Shown here piece after piece: positions 8,741-17,928 of a stretch of DNA of 64,000 nucleotides. Location of the stretch: NCBI GenBank assembly GCA_045539475.1, contig JAZQFJ010000002.1, positions 29,363 to 93,362 on the forward strand, written 5' to 3'. Under the pieces are notes generated by a model. That model was not told the DNA's origin. It searched no databases and worked only from the letters and a program-made list of their open reading frames with translations. Source of the stretch: SIG480 sp045539475. Lineage in GTDB: Bacteria > Bacillota > Clostridia > Oscillospirales > JAAYXM01. The position numbers and the translations under genes were made by a program. Within the stretch, counting starts at the first letter, position 1. Every line of letters starts with the position of its first letter.

Positions 8741-9478
8741 ATGGCAGAAATTACCTATCATCTCGATGTTTTTGACGGGCCGCTTGACCTGCTTTTGCAT
8801 CTGATTTCAAAAAATAAATTGAATATTTACGATATCCCGATTGTGGAAATATTAGAGCAGTACAACAAGGCTCTTGAAGAAATGCAGGAGCGGGATCTTG
8901 CAATCACCTGCGATTTTGTCGCAATGTCCGCGCATCTGCTCTATATCAAGTCAAAAATGCTTCTGCCAAAGTATGACGATGTGGAAGATGAAGAAGATCC
9001 GAGAGCGCGCCTTGTTGAAATGCTTCTTGAATACCAGAGGATAAAAGAGGTCAGCGGAACGCTCAACGCCCGCGCGGAAAACGGTCTTGATATGTACACG
9101 AAAATGCCGGAGCAGATAACTCCGGATAAGTCGTATAAATATGAGCATGACCGTATGGATTTGCGCCTTGCGATACTTAATATGCTTGAGCGTGCGGAAA
9201 CAAAAATTCCTCCGAAAATCACAAATTTTGCAGGAATCGTCGGACGTGAGGTTTATTCGGTCGGTAAAAAAGTTGCGTATATTCTGAAAAGACTTCTCTC
9301 AACAAAAAAGACAAGCTTTATGGATTTGTTTGACAGCGTAAGAACGCGCTCGGAGGTTGTTGCAACTTTCCTTGCAGTTTTGGAGCTGTGTAAGACAAAC
9401 AGAATTAAAATTTCCGATGATACGGAGGACATATCGCTTCTTGCGGAAGAAAATAAAGAAATCACACAGGGGAATTAA
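8741..9478 (+). CDS. scpA: Segregation and condensation protein A
   Basis: Kleisin subunit of the SMC-ScpAB condensin that compacts and segregates chromosomes. The 245-residue protein opens with the highly conserved N-terminal block containing FDGPLDLLLHLI and has the LLYIKSKMLLP segment typical of ScpA; its C-terminal winged-helix part binds the SMC head. The gene is followed after 2 nt by scpB, the standard arrangement and a sign of translational coupling. Confidence 0.97.
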   Translation: MAEITYHLDVFDGPLDLLLHLISKNKLNIYDIPIVEILEQYNKALEEMQERDLAITCDFVAMSAHLLYIKSKMLLPKYDDVEDEEDPRARLVEMLLEYQRIKEVSGTLNARAENGLDMYTKMPEQITPDKSYKYEHDRMDLRLAILNMLERAETKIPPKITNFAGIVGREVYSVGKKVAYILKRLLSTKKTSFMDLFDSVRTRSEVVATFLAVLELCKTNRIKISDDTEDISLLAEENKEITQGN

Positions 9479-9480
9479 AA

Positions 9481-10071
9481 ATGGAAATTGTTGAAATTGA
9501 ACGCGCGGTGGAAGCTATTCTTTTTGCAACCGGCGATCCGGTGGAACTTTCGCGTATAGCGGAAATTCTTGATGTAGACGAGCCTTCGCTTGAAAGAATA
9601 ATCACAAATCTGCGTGACTATTACGATTTTGAACAGCGCGGTGTACGGATTGTAAAGCTTGATAATTCTTATCAGATGTGTTCCGCGTCGCAGTATGCAG
9701 AGTATATAAGAAAAGCGCTTGAAACAAAAAAAGCTCCGCGCTTATCTCCTCCGCTTCTTGAGGTTTTGTCGGTCATTGCGTATCGCCAGCCGGTTACACG
9801 TGCGTATGTCGAGCAGGTAAGAGGGGTAGACTGTTCTTATTCTATAACATCGCTTACCGAAAAGGGGTTAATTCGGGAATCCGGACGTCTTGACGTTCCG
9901 GGAAAGCCCATTCTCTACAGAACAACGAAAGATTTTCTGCGCGTTTTCGGTCTTGAAAGCCTTAACGACCTACCTGAGCTTCCGGAATTTTCTGACACAG
10001 AGGACGGTCAGATGACATTCAGTGAAGCAGAACACGAAGCAGAGCACCGGCCGGAACAGAGCGAAGAATAG
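9481..10071 (+). CDS. scpB: Segregation and condensation protein B
   Basis: Second accessory subunit of the SMC condensin; two winged-helix domains that dimerise and bind the ScpA middle region. It shows the family signature around residues 15-35 (AILFATGDPV) and the conserved VLSVIAYRQPVTR block near residue 95. The acidic tail after about residue 165 is variable in the family. Tightly coupled to scpA upstream and 12 nt from the next gene. Confidence 0.97.
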   Translation: MEIVEIERAVEAILFATGDPVELSRIAEILDVDEPSLERIITNLRDYYDFEQRGVRIVKLDNSYQMCSASQYAEYIRKALETKKAPRLSPPLLEVLSVIAYRQPVTRAYVEQVRGVDCSYSITSLTEKGLIRESGRLDVPGKPILYRTTKDFLRVFGLESLNDLPELPEFSDTEDGQMTFSEAEHEAEHRPEQSEE

Positions 10072-10083
10072 GAAAGCTTGTAT

Positions 10084-10641
10084 ATGTTGATTCTTGCCGT
10101 TGTAATTTTTTTCATTGTTCTAATCTGCTTTATTCCGGTCTGTTTTCATTTTGAATACAGCGAGAGAGGAATTTGCGTTCAACTGAAAATTCTATTTTTT
10201 AAGTTTTCTCCCGGCAAAAAAAGAGGTAAAAAAGAACAAACTTGCGAAAACGATAAAGCTGATAAAAAGGAAAAGAAACCGGGAAATGCAAAACAGCTTC
10301 TTGACGTTGTAGGTCCGGCGGTTGATGCGCTCGGCCGTCTTGTCAGATGGCTTGTTGTGAAAAGGCTTGTTATGGATGTAACGCTCGGAAGTCACGATGC
10401 TTTTTCAACAGCGATGTTATACGGCAAAACCGCAGCAGGAATAGGCGCGCTGTTTCCGTTTTTAGACCGGGGAATAAAAATAAAGCACAAAAGCATATCA
10501 GTGAATGCAGATTTTGAAGCTGAAAGCATCTCGGTATACTTGCTTTCGGATATCCGGATTTTTACAGGACAGCTGATTGTGATAGCAGTCTGCTTTTTGT
10601 ATAAATATTTAAGAAAAATTACTATAAAGAAGGGAAATTAG
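10084..10641 (+). CDS. DUF2953 (YtfI-like) membrane-anchored protein
   Basis: About 185 residues: one N-terminal hydrophobic anchor (residues 1-22), a basic Lys/Glu-rich stretch (about 40-65), then a predicted extracytoplasmic domain. Position between scpB and the gerW/ytfJ gene and the overall pattern match the DUF2953 family, which is paired with YtfJ in spore formers. An upstream TTG (10078) is in frame, but the GGAAAG at 10071-10076 is better spaced (7 nt) from ATG 10084. Exact role unknown. Confidence 0.75.
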   Translation: MLILAVVIFFIVLICFIPVCFHFEYSERGICVQLKILFFKFSPGKKRGKKEQTCENDKADKKEKKPGNAKQLLDVVGPAVDALGRLVRWLVVKRLVMDVTLGSHDAFSTAMLYGKTAAGIGALFPFLDRGIKIKHKSISVNADFEAESISVYLLSDIRIFTGQLIVIAVCFLYKYLRKITIKKGN

Positions 10642-10644
10642 AAA

Positions 10645-11040
10645 ATGGCTGAACACGCATTGAATGATGTAATGAAAACCACTATGGAAAAACTCAGGAG
10701 CATGGTTGATGTAAACACAATCATTGGTGACCAGATCACAACTCCGGACGGAACAACAATCATCCCCGTTTCAAAGGTATCCTTCGGTTTTGCTTCCGGC
10801 GGTTCGGATTTTGACAGCAAAAAGGAGGGCGTAAACTTCGGCGGAGGAAGCGGAGCCGGTGTATCAATCAATCCGGAGGCTTTTCTTGTGGTTAAGGACG
10901 GCAATGTAAGGCTTGTACCTATGGTCGCAGCTCCGAATACTACGGTTGACAGACTTGTGGAGCTTGTTCCGGAGGTAATGGACAGAGTTGACGGCTATAT
11001 AAGAAAAAGCAAGAAGAAAAAAGAAGAAGACGAAGAATAA
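10645..11040 (+). CDS. ytfJ: GerW/YtfJ family spore protein
   Basis: 131 residues with the YtfJ pattern: an N-terminal helix ending in TTMEKLRSMVDVNTIIG, a core PDGTTIIPVSKVSFGFASGG, a glycine-rich stretch near residue 70, and a Lys/Glu-rich tail. GerW (YtfJ) of Bacillus subtilis is a spore protein needed for normal germination. It starts 3 nt after the DUF2953 gene, giving the conserved ytfI-ytfJ pair. Its presence is one of the best signs that the organism sporulates. Confidence 0.92.
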   Translation: MAEHALNDVMKTTMEKLRSMVDVNTIIGDQITTPDGTTIIPVSKVSFGFASGGSDFDSKKEGVNFGGGSGAGVSINPEAFLVVKDGNVRLVPMVAAPNTTVDRLVELVPEVMDRVDGYIRKSKKKKEEDEE

Positions 11041-11103
11041 TCTGATAAAAAGTAATACTTCCGCTCGGTGAATCGTATTATTTTGAGTGGAGGTGTGGAA
11101 CAG

Positions 11104-12198
11104 GTGTACAAACGTCTTTTTACAGCGTTAATTTTGCTTTGTTTTTTTGTAAGTCATTCCTGTGCTATAGATGTGTCTGCAAAGTCCGCGATTCTTTATG
11201 AGCCGGAAACAAAAACGGTTCTTTTTGAAAAGGATTCGAAAACTGAGCGTCCGATTGCATCAACGACAAAGATAATGACGGCGCTTGTGGCGCTACAGCA
11301 CGCTGACCTTTCAGAAACGGTTACCGTTCCTCGTGCAGTCGTCGGAACGGAAGGAACATCAATGTACCTTAAAGAAAACGAGAAATTGTCGGTTTCGGAT
11401 CTGTTGTACGGGCTTTTGCTTCGCTCAGGTAACGATGCGGCATCCGCGCTTGCGTATCATATCGGAAAAGGCGATACAGGGCGTTTTACGGAAATGATGA
11501 ACCGGACTGCAAAGGATATAGGAATGAAGAATTCCTGCTTTAAGAACCCCAGCGGTTTGCCGGAAGAAGGGCATTTTTCAACCGCATACGATATGGCGCT
11601 TCTGGCTTCGCGTGCATTGGAAAACCCTCTGTTTTCAGAAATAGTTGCAACAAAGGAAAAAACAGTCGCGGGAAGGCTTCTTTCCAACCACAACAAGATG
11701 CTCAGGCTGTACGAAGGCGCAAACGGGGTAAAGACCGGTTTTACAAAAGCTGCAGGAAGGTGCCTTGTCTCAAGTGCTGAAAGAAACGGAATGACGCTTG
11801 TTGCCGTGACGCTGTCTGCACCGGATGACTGGGATGACCACACAGAGATGCTGGATTACGGCTTTGACAATTTCGCATTAAAAAAGTATTCATCGGAAAA
11901 TATTGAACTTCCGGAGCTTCCGGTAGTAGGCGGAACTTTGGACGCTGTTTCCGTAAATGTGTGCGGAGAACTTTCTTTTCTGACGGAAAAAAGTAAAGAA
12001 AACGGTGTAAAAGCAGAAATAATCTTGCCGAGGTTTGTGTATGCACCGATAACCTCGGGCGACGTTGTAGGGGAAATAAGATACGTTTTAAACGGCGAGA
12101 CTTGCGGCTCTTTGTCTGTAGTAAGCTGCGGTACGGTGGCGGAATATGAAAGTAAGTCGTTTATAAGAAAAATTCTTGATTTTTTTGGGAGAAAGTGA
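11104..12198 (+). CDS. dacF: D-alanyl-D-alanine carboxypeptidase (DacF-like PBP5 family)
   Basis: Removes the terminal D-Ala of peptidoglycan pentapeptides; DacF acts in the forespore cortex in Bacillus. Penicilloyl-serine protease motifs are all visible: STTK (SxxK), SGN (SxN) and KTG in GVKTGFTK. An N-terminal signal peptide (YKRLFTALILLCFFVSHSCA) is cleanly formed if translation starts at GTG 11104, which sits 9 nt after GGAGGT at 11089-11094; an earlier GTG at 11068 has no good site. About 365 residues, with the PBP5 C-terminal beta domain. Only 3 nt separate it from glgB. Confidence 0.92.
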   Translation: MYKRLFTALILLCFFVSHSCAIDVSAKSAILYEPETKTVLFEKDSKTERPIASTTKIMTALVALQHADLSETVTVPRAVVGTEGTSMYLKENEKLSVSDLLYGLLLRSGNDAASALAYHIGKGDTGRFTEMMNRTAKDIGMKNSCFKNPSGLPEEGHFSTAYDMALLASRALENPLFSEIVATKEKTVAGRLLSNHNKMLRLYEGANGVKTGFTKAAGRCLVSSAERNGMTLVAVTLSAPDDWDDHTEMLDYGFDNFALKKYSSENIELPELPVVGGTLDAVSVNVCGELSFLTEKSKENGVKAEIILPRFVYAPITSGDVVGEIRYVLNGETCGSLSVVSCGTVAEYESKSFIRKILDFFGRK

Positions 12199-12201
12199 AA
12201 A

Positions 12202-14103
12202 ATGCTTGGTAACAGGAATTGTGAAAACACGGAAGGAAAGGAACACAGATGGTTGTTCCATCAGGGCAAAGACATATATGCGTATAAATATTTCGGTGCG
12301 CATTTTACGGAAGAGGAAGGTGTATCAGGTGTCGTGTTCAGGGTGTGGGCACCGGATGCTTTGTCGGTTTCCGTTGTCGGCGATTTTAACGGCTGGGATA
12401 AAAATGCCAACGTTATGAAAAATCCGGAGGATGACAAAACCGTATGGGAAGTGTTTATCCCGTCTCTTGGTGAATATGACATATATAAATACAGCATTGA
12501 TACAACATACGGAACAACGCTCCTGAAAGCAGATCCGTATGCGTTCCATGCTGAAACCCGCCCCGGAACAGCATCAAAAATCTATAATATCGACGGTTTT
12601 CGCTGGGGAGATAAAAATTGGCTTCAATACAGAGCTGAGCACAGCGCTTTTTCAAGTGCTATGAACATATACGAGGTGCATCCCGGCTCGTGGAAAAAAC
12701 ATCCTGACGGTAATTTTTATTCATATAAGGATTTGGCGCGTGAGCTTATTCCGTATGTCAAGAAAATAGGATATACACATATTGAGCTTCTTCCGGTTTC
12801 GGAGTTCCCGTATGACGGCTCATGGGGGTATCAGGTTACGGGGTACTTTGCCGCAAGCTCAAGATACGGAACACCTAAGGATTTTATGCATTTTATAAAT
12901 GAGTGTCATAAATGCGGAATCGGTGTTATTATAGATTGGGTTGCAGCTCATTTCCCGAAGGATGCGCACGGGCTTTATGAGTTTGACGGTAGAACGCTGT
13001 ATGAGTATTCAGACCCGTTAAAATGCGAGCATCCTGACTGGGGAACGCGGATATTTGATTACGGCAGAAATGAAGTGAAGAATTTCCTTATTTCAAATGC
13101 AGTTTTCTGGTGTGATTATTTCCATATAGACGGCATTCGCGTGGATGCTGTTGCAAGTATGCTTTATCTTGATTACGGTAAGTCTCACGGGCAGTGGAGA
13201 GCAAACTGCTACGGCGGAAACGAAAATCTTGAAGCTGTAGAGTTCCTTCGCGAGCTTAACGGTACAGTGTGCGGCGCGCATCCGGATATAATTATGATTG
13301 CAGAAGAATCAACAGCATGGCCAATGGTTACAAAGCCGCCGTATATGAATGGGCTTGGTTTTCATTTTAAATGGAACATGGGTTGGATGAACGACACGCT
13401 GAGATATTTTTCAACGGATCCGTTTTTCAGAAAGCACAAACATAATGAGCTTACCTTCTCACTGACATATGCCTTTTCGGAAAATTATATACTTCCGTTC
13501 TCTCATGACGAGGTTGTTCACGGTAAATGCTCTTTGATTGGAAAACAGCCCGGCGATTATGAACAAAAATTCGCGGGACTTCGCGCTATGCTGGGGTATA
13601 TAATTGCACATCCCGGAAAAAAACTCAGCTTTATGGGTAATGAATTTGCTCAGTTTTCGGAATGGAATTACGAAAAAGAGCTGGACTGGAATCTGCTTGA
13701 GTTTGATATGCACCGTAAAATGCATGATTATGTCCGCGATTTAAACAAGTTTTATCTCAAAAATCCCGAGCTGTGGGAAATGGATACCGGCTGGGAAGGC
13801 TTTGAATGGGTGACGGTTGACGATTCCGACAGCAATGTCATAATATTCAAAAGAAAAAGCAGTGAGGGAAAAGAGATAATTGCAGCTTTGAATTTTTCGC
13901 CTGTAATGCGTGAAAATTACACTTTCAGGGTATCAGAGCCCGGAAGCTATAGAGTTGTTTTTAACAGCGATAAGGAAAAATACGGGGGAACCGGTGTGGA
14001 ATACGCACCTTATATAAAAGCAAACCGCTCAGACGGTTCTGACGGTTATCTGTCATTAACGTTACCGCCGATGAGCGTTATCTTCATAAGGAGAAAGGGA
14101 TGA
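12202..14103 (+). CDS. glgB: 1,4-alpha-glucan branching enzyme
   Basis: Makes alpha-1,6 branches in glycogen (GH13, cytoplasmic). 633 residues, the usual size for Firmicutes. A CBM48 domain (about residues 35-120) precedes the GH13 barrel; the catalytic Asp is in GIRVDAVASML and the catalytic Glu in IMIAEESTAWP, with the third acid in LPFSHDEVVHG. It starts 3 nt after dacF, so the glycogen genes continue the sporulation array. First gene of glgB-C-D-A-P. Confidence 0.97.
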   Translation: MLGNRNCENTEGKEHRWLFHQGKDIYAYKYFGAHFTEEEGVSGVVFRVWAPDALSVSVVGDFNGWDKNANVMKNPEDDKTVWEVFIPSLGEYDIYKYSIDTTYGTTLLKADPYAFHAETRPGTASKIYNIDGFRWGDKNWLQYRAEHSAFSSAMNIYEVHPGSWKKHPDGNFYSYKDLARELIPYVKKIGYTHIELLPVSEFPYDGSWGYQVTGYFAASSRYGTPKDFMHFINECHKCGIGVIIDWVAAHFPKDAHGLYEFDGRTLYEYSDPLKCEHPDWGTRIFDYGRNEVKNFLISNAVFWCDYFHIDGIRVDAVASMLYLDYGKSHGQWRANCYGGNENLEAVEFLRELNGTVCGAHPDIIMIAEESTAWPMVTKPPYMNGLGFHFKWNMGWMNDTLRYFSTDPFFRKHKHNELTFSLTYAFSENYILPFSHDEVVHGKCSLIGKQPGDYEQKFAGLRAMLGYIIAHPGKKLSFMGNEFAQFSEWNYEKELDWNLLEFDMHRKMHDYVRDLNKFYLKNPELWEMDTGWEGFEWVTVDDSDSNVIIFKRKSSEGKEIIAALNFSPVMRENYTFRVSEPGSYRVVFNSDKEKYGGTGVEYAPYIKANRSDGSDGYLSLTLPPMSVIFIRRKG

Positions 14104-14110
14104 GTTTAGA

Positions 14111-15325
14111 ATGTTAAAATCCAAGGAATGCATTGCAATGCTTCTTGCCGGCGGGCAGGGGAGCAGGCTTCACGTGCTCACAAAAAACGTGGCAAAGCCG
14201 GCAGTTCCGTTTGGCGGAAAGTATAGGATTATAGACTTTCCGCTGTCTAACTGTATCAACTCCGGGATTGATACGGTTGGAGTACTTACCCAGTATCAGC
14301 CGCTCGAACTCAACACATATATCGGAAACGGACAACCGTGGGATCTTGACCGCTCCAATGGCGGTGTCGCGATTTTGCCGCCGTATATGACAAGCACAAG
14401 CGGCGCGTGGTATAAGGGCACTGCAAATGCGATTTACCAGAACATAAACTTTATAAGAAGCTTTAATCCAAAGTATGTTCTCGTTCTTTCGGGAGACCAT
14501 GTTTATAAAATGAACTATGACTGGATGCTCCGCGAACACAAAAAAACTCAGGCAGACTGCACAATCGCAGTAATTGATGTTCCAATTGAGGAAGCCTCGC
14601 GTTTCGGAATAATGAATCTGCGCGATGATAACTCTGTGTATGAGTTTGAGGAAAAACCGGAAAATCCCAAAAGCACCAAAGCATCTATGGGTGTGTATAT
14701 TTTCACATGGGAGGTCCTTGAAAAATATCTTATAGAGGATGAGAACAATCCCGAAAGCCAGAACGATTTCGGAAAGAACATCATTCCGAAAATGCTTGGA
14801 GACGGCAGAAAGCTCTTTGCGTATGAATACAAAGGCTATTGGAAGGATGTAGGAACGATAGACAGCCTTTGGGAATCTAATATGGACGCTATAACCCCGG
14901 GAAGCGGACTTGTTCTCCATGATAAAGGCTGGAGAATTTATGCAAGAAACCCTGTAAAGCCGGCTCAGTTTATTTCAACGGATGCAGTTGTGAAAAATTC
15001 TATGATTGCCGAAGGGTGCTACACCTGCGGAACGGTTGACCACTCCATAATCTTTTATGATGTCAAGATAGGTAAAGGTGCTGTTGTGAATAACTCAATA
15101 ATAATGCCCGGAAGCGTGATTGAGGACGGCGCCGTTGTTGAGTATTCGATTATTGCAGAAAATGTTACCGTAAGAGCGGGAGCAAAAATCGGAGCAGCTC
15201 CGGCGATGAGTGAGAGCAAAAAAATAACAGTTGTCGGAAATTCACTGACAGTTGGGGTAAATGCCCGGGTAGAACCCGGTACCATAGTGGAAGATGATGT
15301 TCCCGATGCGGAGGTGGCATTATGA
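14111..15325 (+). CDS. glgC: Glucose-1-phosphate adenylyltransferase
   Basis: Forms ADP-glucose from ATP and glucose-1-phosphate, the committed step of glycogen synthesis. 404 residues: nucleotidyltransferase domain with the AGGQGSRL nucleotide loop at the N terminus and the catalytic Asp in SGDHVYKM (about residue 130), then a C-terminal left-handed beta-helix of hexapeptide repeats (about 290-390). It overlaps glgD by 4 nt (ATGA). Confidence 0.97.
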   Translation: MLKSKECIAMLLAGGQGSRLHVLTKNVAKPAVPFGGKYRIIDFPLSNCINSGIDTVGVLTQYQPLELNTYIGNGQPWDLDRSNGGVAILPPYMTSTSGAWYKGTANAIYQNINFIRSFNPKYVLVLSGDHVYKMNYDWMLREHKKTQADCTIAVIDVPIEEASRFGIMNLRDDNSVYEFEEKPENPKSTKASMGVYIFTWEVLEKYLIEDENNPESQNDFGKNIIPKMLGDGRKLFAYEYKGYWKDVGTIDSLWESNMDAITPGSGLVLHDKGWRIYARNPVKPAQFISTDAVVKNSMIAEGCYTCGTVDHSIIFYDVKIGKGAVVNNSIIMPGSVIEDGAVVEYSIIAENVTVRAGAKIGAAPAMSESKKITVVGNSLTVGVNARVEPGTIVEDDVPDAEVAL

Positions 15326-16443
15326 TAAGAGACACTTTAGGGATAATTTTTGCTCACGACAAGGTTGATGCGATGCGTGAGCTTACGGAAAACAGAACAG
15401 CGGCCTCCGTACCTTTCGGAGGAAGGTACCGTATGATAGACTTCACGCTGTCAAGTATGGTCAATTCGGGAATAAAAAATGTCGGAGTTGTCACAAAAAG
15501 TGATTACTATTCGCTTATGAGTCACCTTGGGACAGGTAAGGAATGGGATCTCAACCGCAAAAAAGGCGGATTGTCTATATTGCCGCCGTCTATCGGAAGT
15601 CGCGATATGTTTTCCGAAAGAACAGGAAAGATTTCCGTCCTTATGGGAATTATCGACTATATAAGAAATTGTGATTGCAAATATATTCTGCTTTCCGACG
15701 GGAACCTTATTGCAAATATAGATTACACCGAGCTTCTCGAGCAGCATATCGAAAAGAAAGCGTATATGACTGCGCTGTATAAGGCAGAGGTGTATGAGCC
15801 GTCTAAGTTTAAAAATAATGCATTTATCGATGTGGATAAGGATGGCAGAATTAAGGATATAACAATAAATCAGGATATACAGCTTCACAGCAATATGCTT
15901 CTCGGAACGTATATTATCGAGCGTGGTTTGTTGGAATTTTTAATCTGCCAATGTGTTGCGCATAATAAGTATGACTTTGAGCGCGACATTATTCAGGATA
16001 TGGCACAATCCCTTGATATCTATGCTTGTGAATACAAGGGCTATGCCGAGAAAATAGATTCCGTTGAATCGTATTTCAAGGTGAATCTTGATTTGCTCAA
16101 TGAAAAAACAAGAAACGAGCTCTTTGGCGGCGGCGAGATTGCAACGCATATTTTTGATGAGGTTCCGTCGATGTTCGGAGAAGCTGCGGTTGTTAAGAAC
16201 AGCATGCTTGCCGATGGCTGTATAATTGAGGGAAATGTAGAAAATTCAATAATCTCGCGAAACGTCCGCGTCGGAAAAGGAGCTTCTGTCAAAAATTGTG
16301 TAATTCTTCAGGGAGCAGAAATCGGTGAGGATGCAAAGCTTGAATATTGCATAACGGACGGACAGGTTGTTATTTCGAAAGGCGTTTCTCTCCGCGGTGC
16401 GGAGATGTATCCCACCGTTCTTCCCATGGGATGTAAATTATAA
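15322..16443 (+). CDS. glgD: GlgD, probable non-catalytic partner of GlgC
   Basis: Paralogue of GlgC (373 residues) that forms the hetero-oligomeric ADP-glucose pyrophosphorylase known from Bacillus. The fold is kept (PFGGRYRMIDF near residue 35, C-terminal beta-helix repeats), but the nucleotide-binding GGxGxRL loop is replaced by an AHDKVDAMREL segment and the GDH catalytic motif by SDG. This supports a regulatory rather than catalytic role. Translationally coupled to glgC by the ATGA overlap; glgA follows after 15 nt. Confidence 0.93.
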   Translation: MIRDTLGIIFAHDKVDAMRELTENRTAASVPFGGRYRMIDFTLSSMVNSGIKNVGVVTKSDYYSLMSHLGTGKEWDLNRKKGGLSILPPSIGSRDMFSERTGKISVLMGIIDYIRNCDCKYILLSDGNLIANIDYTELLEQHIEKKAYMTALYKAEVYEPSKFKNNAFIDVDKDGRIKDITINQDIQLHSNMLLGTYIIERGLLEFLICQCVAHNKYDFERDIIQDMAQSLDIYACEYKGYAEKIDSVESYFKVNLDLLNEKTRNELFGGGEIATHIFDEVPSMFGEAAVVKNSMLADGCIIEGNVENSIISRNVRVGKGASVKNCVILQGAEIGEDAKLEYCITDGQVVISKGVSLRGAEMYPTVLPMGCKL

Positions 16444-16458
16444 ACTTTTGGAGGATTT

Positions 16459-17904
16459 ATGGAAAAGAAAAAAATACTTTTTGCAGCGTCTGAGGCTGCA
16501 CCGTTTATAAAATCCGGCGGATTGGGAGATGTTATCGGTTCTCTTCCGAAAGCTGTTGCCGGAAAGAATTGCGAGGTTGCCGTTGTGCTTCCTCTTCACG
16601 AGGGAGTTTCTGAAAAGATAAGGAAAAAACTTATTCCGATAACTCATATCTTTATCCCGCTTGCATGGAGAAGCCAGTACTGCGGTATTTTCAAGTATGA
16701 GGAAAAGAGTGTAACGTGGTATTTTATAGATAATGAATATTACTTCAAGCGTGGCAATGCACTGTACGGCTGCTATGACGATGCAGAGCGCTTTGCGTTT
16801 TTCTCCACAGCTGTTCTTGAAATTCTGCCTTATATCGACTACTTCCCGGATATTATTCATTCTCACGACTGGCAGACTGCGCTTGTGCCGATTTATTATA
16901 AGCTTAAATACTATATGCGCCCGGGGTATGAGAGTATCAAAACCGTGTTCACGATTCATAATATAGAATATCAGGGCATTTTTGATAAAGGTATTGTGGA
17001 AAATGTTCTTGGATTGCCGGTAGAGGAGTTTGATAACGGTTTTCTTGAATTTGACGGACGTGTAAATCTGATGAAGGCAGCCGTTACCTGTTCTGACAGC
17101 GTAACTACCGTAAGTCCGTCATACGCGGAAGAAATTAAAACTCCGGAGTATGCCCACGGTCTTCATGATATTTTGCGTTATGAAGAAGGCAAGCTTTGCG
17201 GAATAATCAACGGAATCGACCAGAAGCTTTATGATCCGGCAAAGGATAAGAAAATTTTCTTTAATTACTCGCAGAAGGATATGTCCGGAAAAGCACAGAA
17301 TAAAGAAGAACTTCAGGCTCTTGTCAATTTGCCCAAAAACAGCGATATCCCTGTTATAGGTATGGTAACGCGTCTTGTTTCTCATAAGGGGCTTGATTTG
17401 GTTTCGTGCATCATTGACGAGCTTCTCGAGGATGATGTTCAGCTGGTAATTGTAGGAACGGGAGATTGGAAGTATGAGCAGTTCCTGCGTGACAAACAGT
17501 GGCAGTATCCGTTTAAGTTGTCGGTAAACATTGCCTTTAACAGTGAGCTTGCGCAGAAAATATACGCAGGTTCCGATATGTTCCTCATGCCGTCAAAAAG
17601 CGAGCCGTGCGGTCTTGCACAGATGATTGCTCTCCGCTACGGAACAATTCCGATCGTCAGAAAAACCGGCGGACTTGGGGACAGCATTTCGCAGTATGAC
17701 GCTGAGCTCGGAGAAGGCAACGGCTTTGTTTTTTCTGATTATAATGCGCACGAGATGCTCGGCGTAATACGTGCAGCTTGTGATTGCTACCGTGATAAGG
17801 AAAAATGGGCAAAGCTTATAGAAAATGGGATGAGCGTGGATTTTTCATGGAAAAAATCAGCTAAAGAATATAATAAACTCTATGATGCTCTTATGGGCGA
17901 ATAA
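16459..17904 (+). CDS. glgA: Glycogen synthase (ADP-glucose, GT5)
   Basis: Extends alpha-1,4-glucan chains from ADP-glucose. 481 residues, GT-B fold. The N-terminal KSGGLGDV motif (residues 18-25) contacts ADP-glucose, and the C-terminal domain has the conserved MPSKSEPCGLAQMIALRYG block and the RKTGGLGD loop. A GGAGG site precedes the ATG. Member of the glgBCDAP operon. Confidence 0.97.
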   Translation: MEKKKILFAASEAAPFIKSGGLGDVIGSLPKAVAGKNCEVAVVLPLHEGVSEKIRKKLIPITHIFIPLAWRSQYCGIFKYEEKSVTWYFIDNEYYFKRGNALYGCYDDAERFAFFSTAVLEILPYIDYFPDIIHSHDWQTALVPIYYKLKYYMRPGYESIKTVFTIHNIEYQGIFDKGIVENVLGLPVEEFDNGFLEFDGRVNLMKAAVTCSDSVTTVSPSYAEEIKTPEYAHGLHDILRYEEGKLCGIINGIDQKLYDPAKDKKIFFNYSQKDMSGKAQNKEELQALVNLPKNSDIPVIGMVTRLVSHKGLDLVSCIIDELLEDDVQLVIVGTGDWKYEQFLRDKQWQYPFKLSVNIAFNSELAQKIYAGSDMFLMPSKSEPCGLAQMIALRYGTIPIVRKTGGLGDSISQYDAELGEGNGFVFSDYNAHEMLGVIRAACDCYRDKEKWAKLIENGMSVDFSWKKSAKEYNKLYDALMGE

Positions 17905-17928
17905 TCTTATAACGAAGAGGTACATTTA

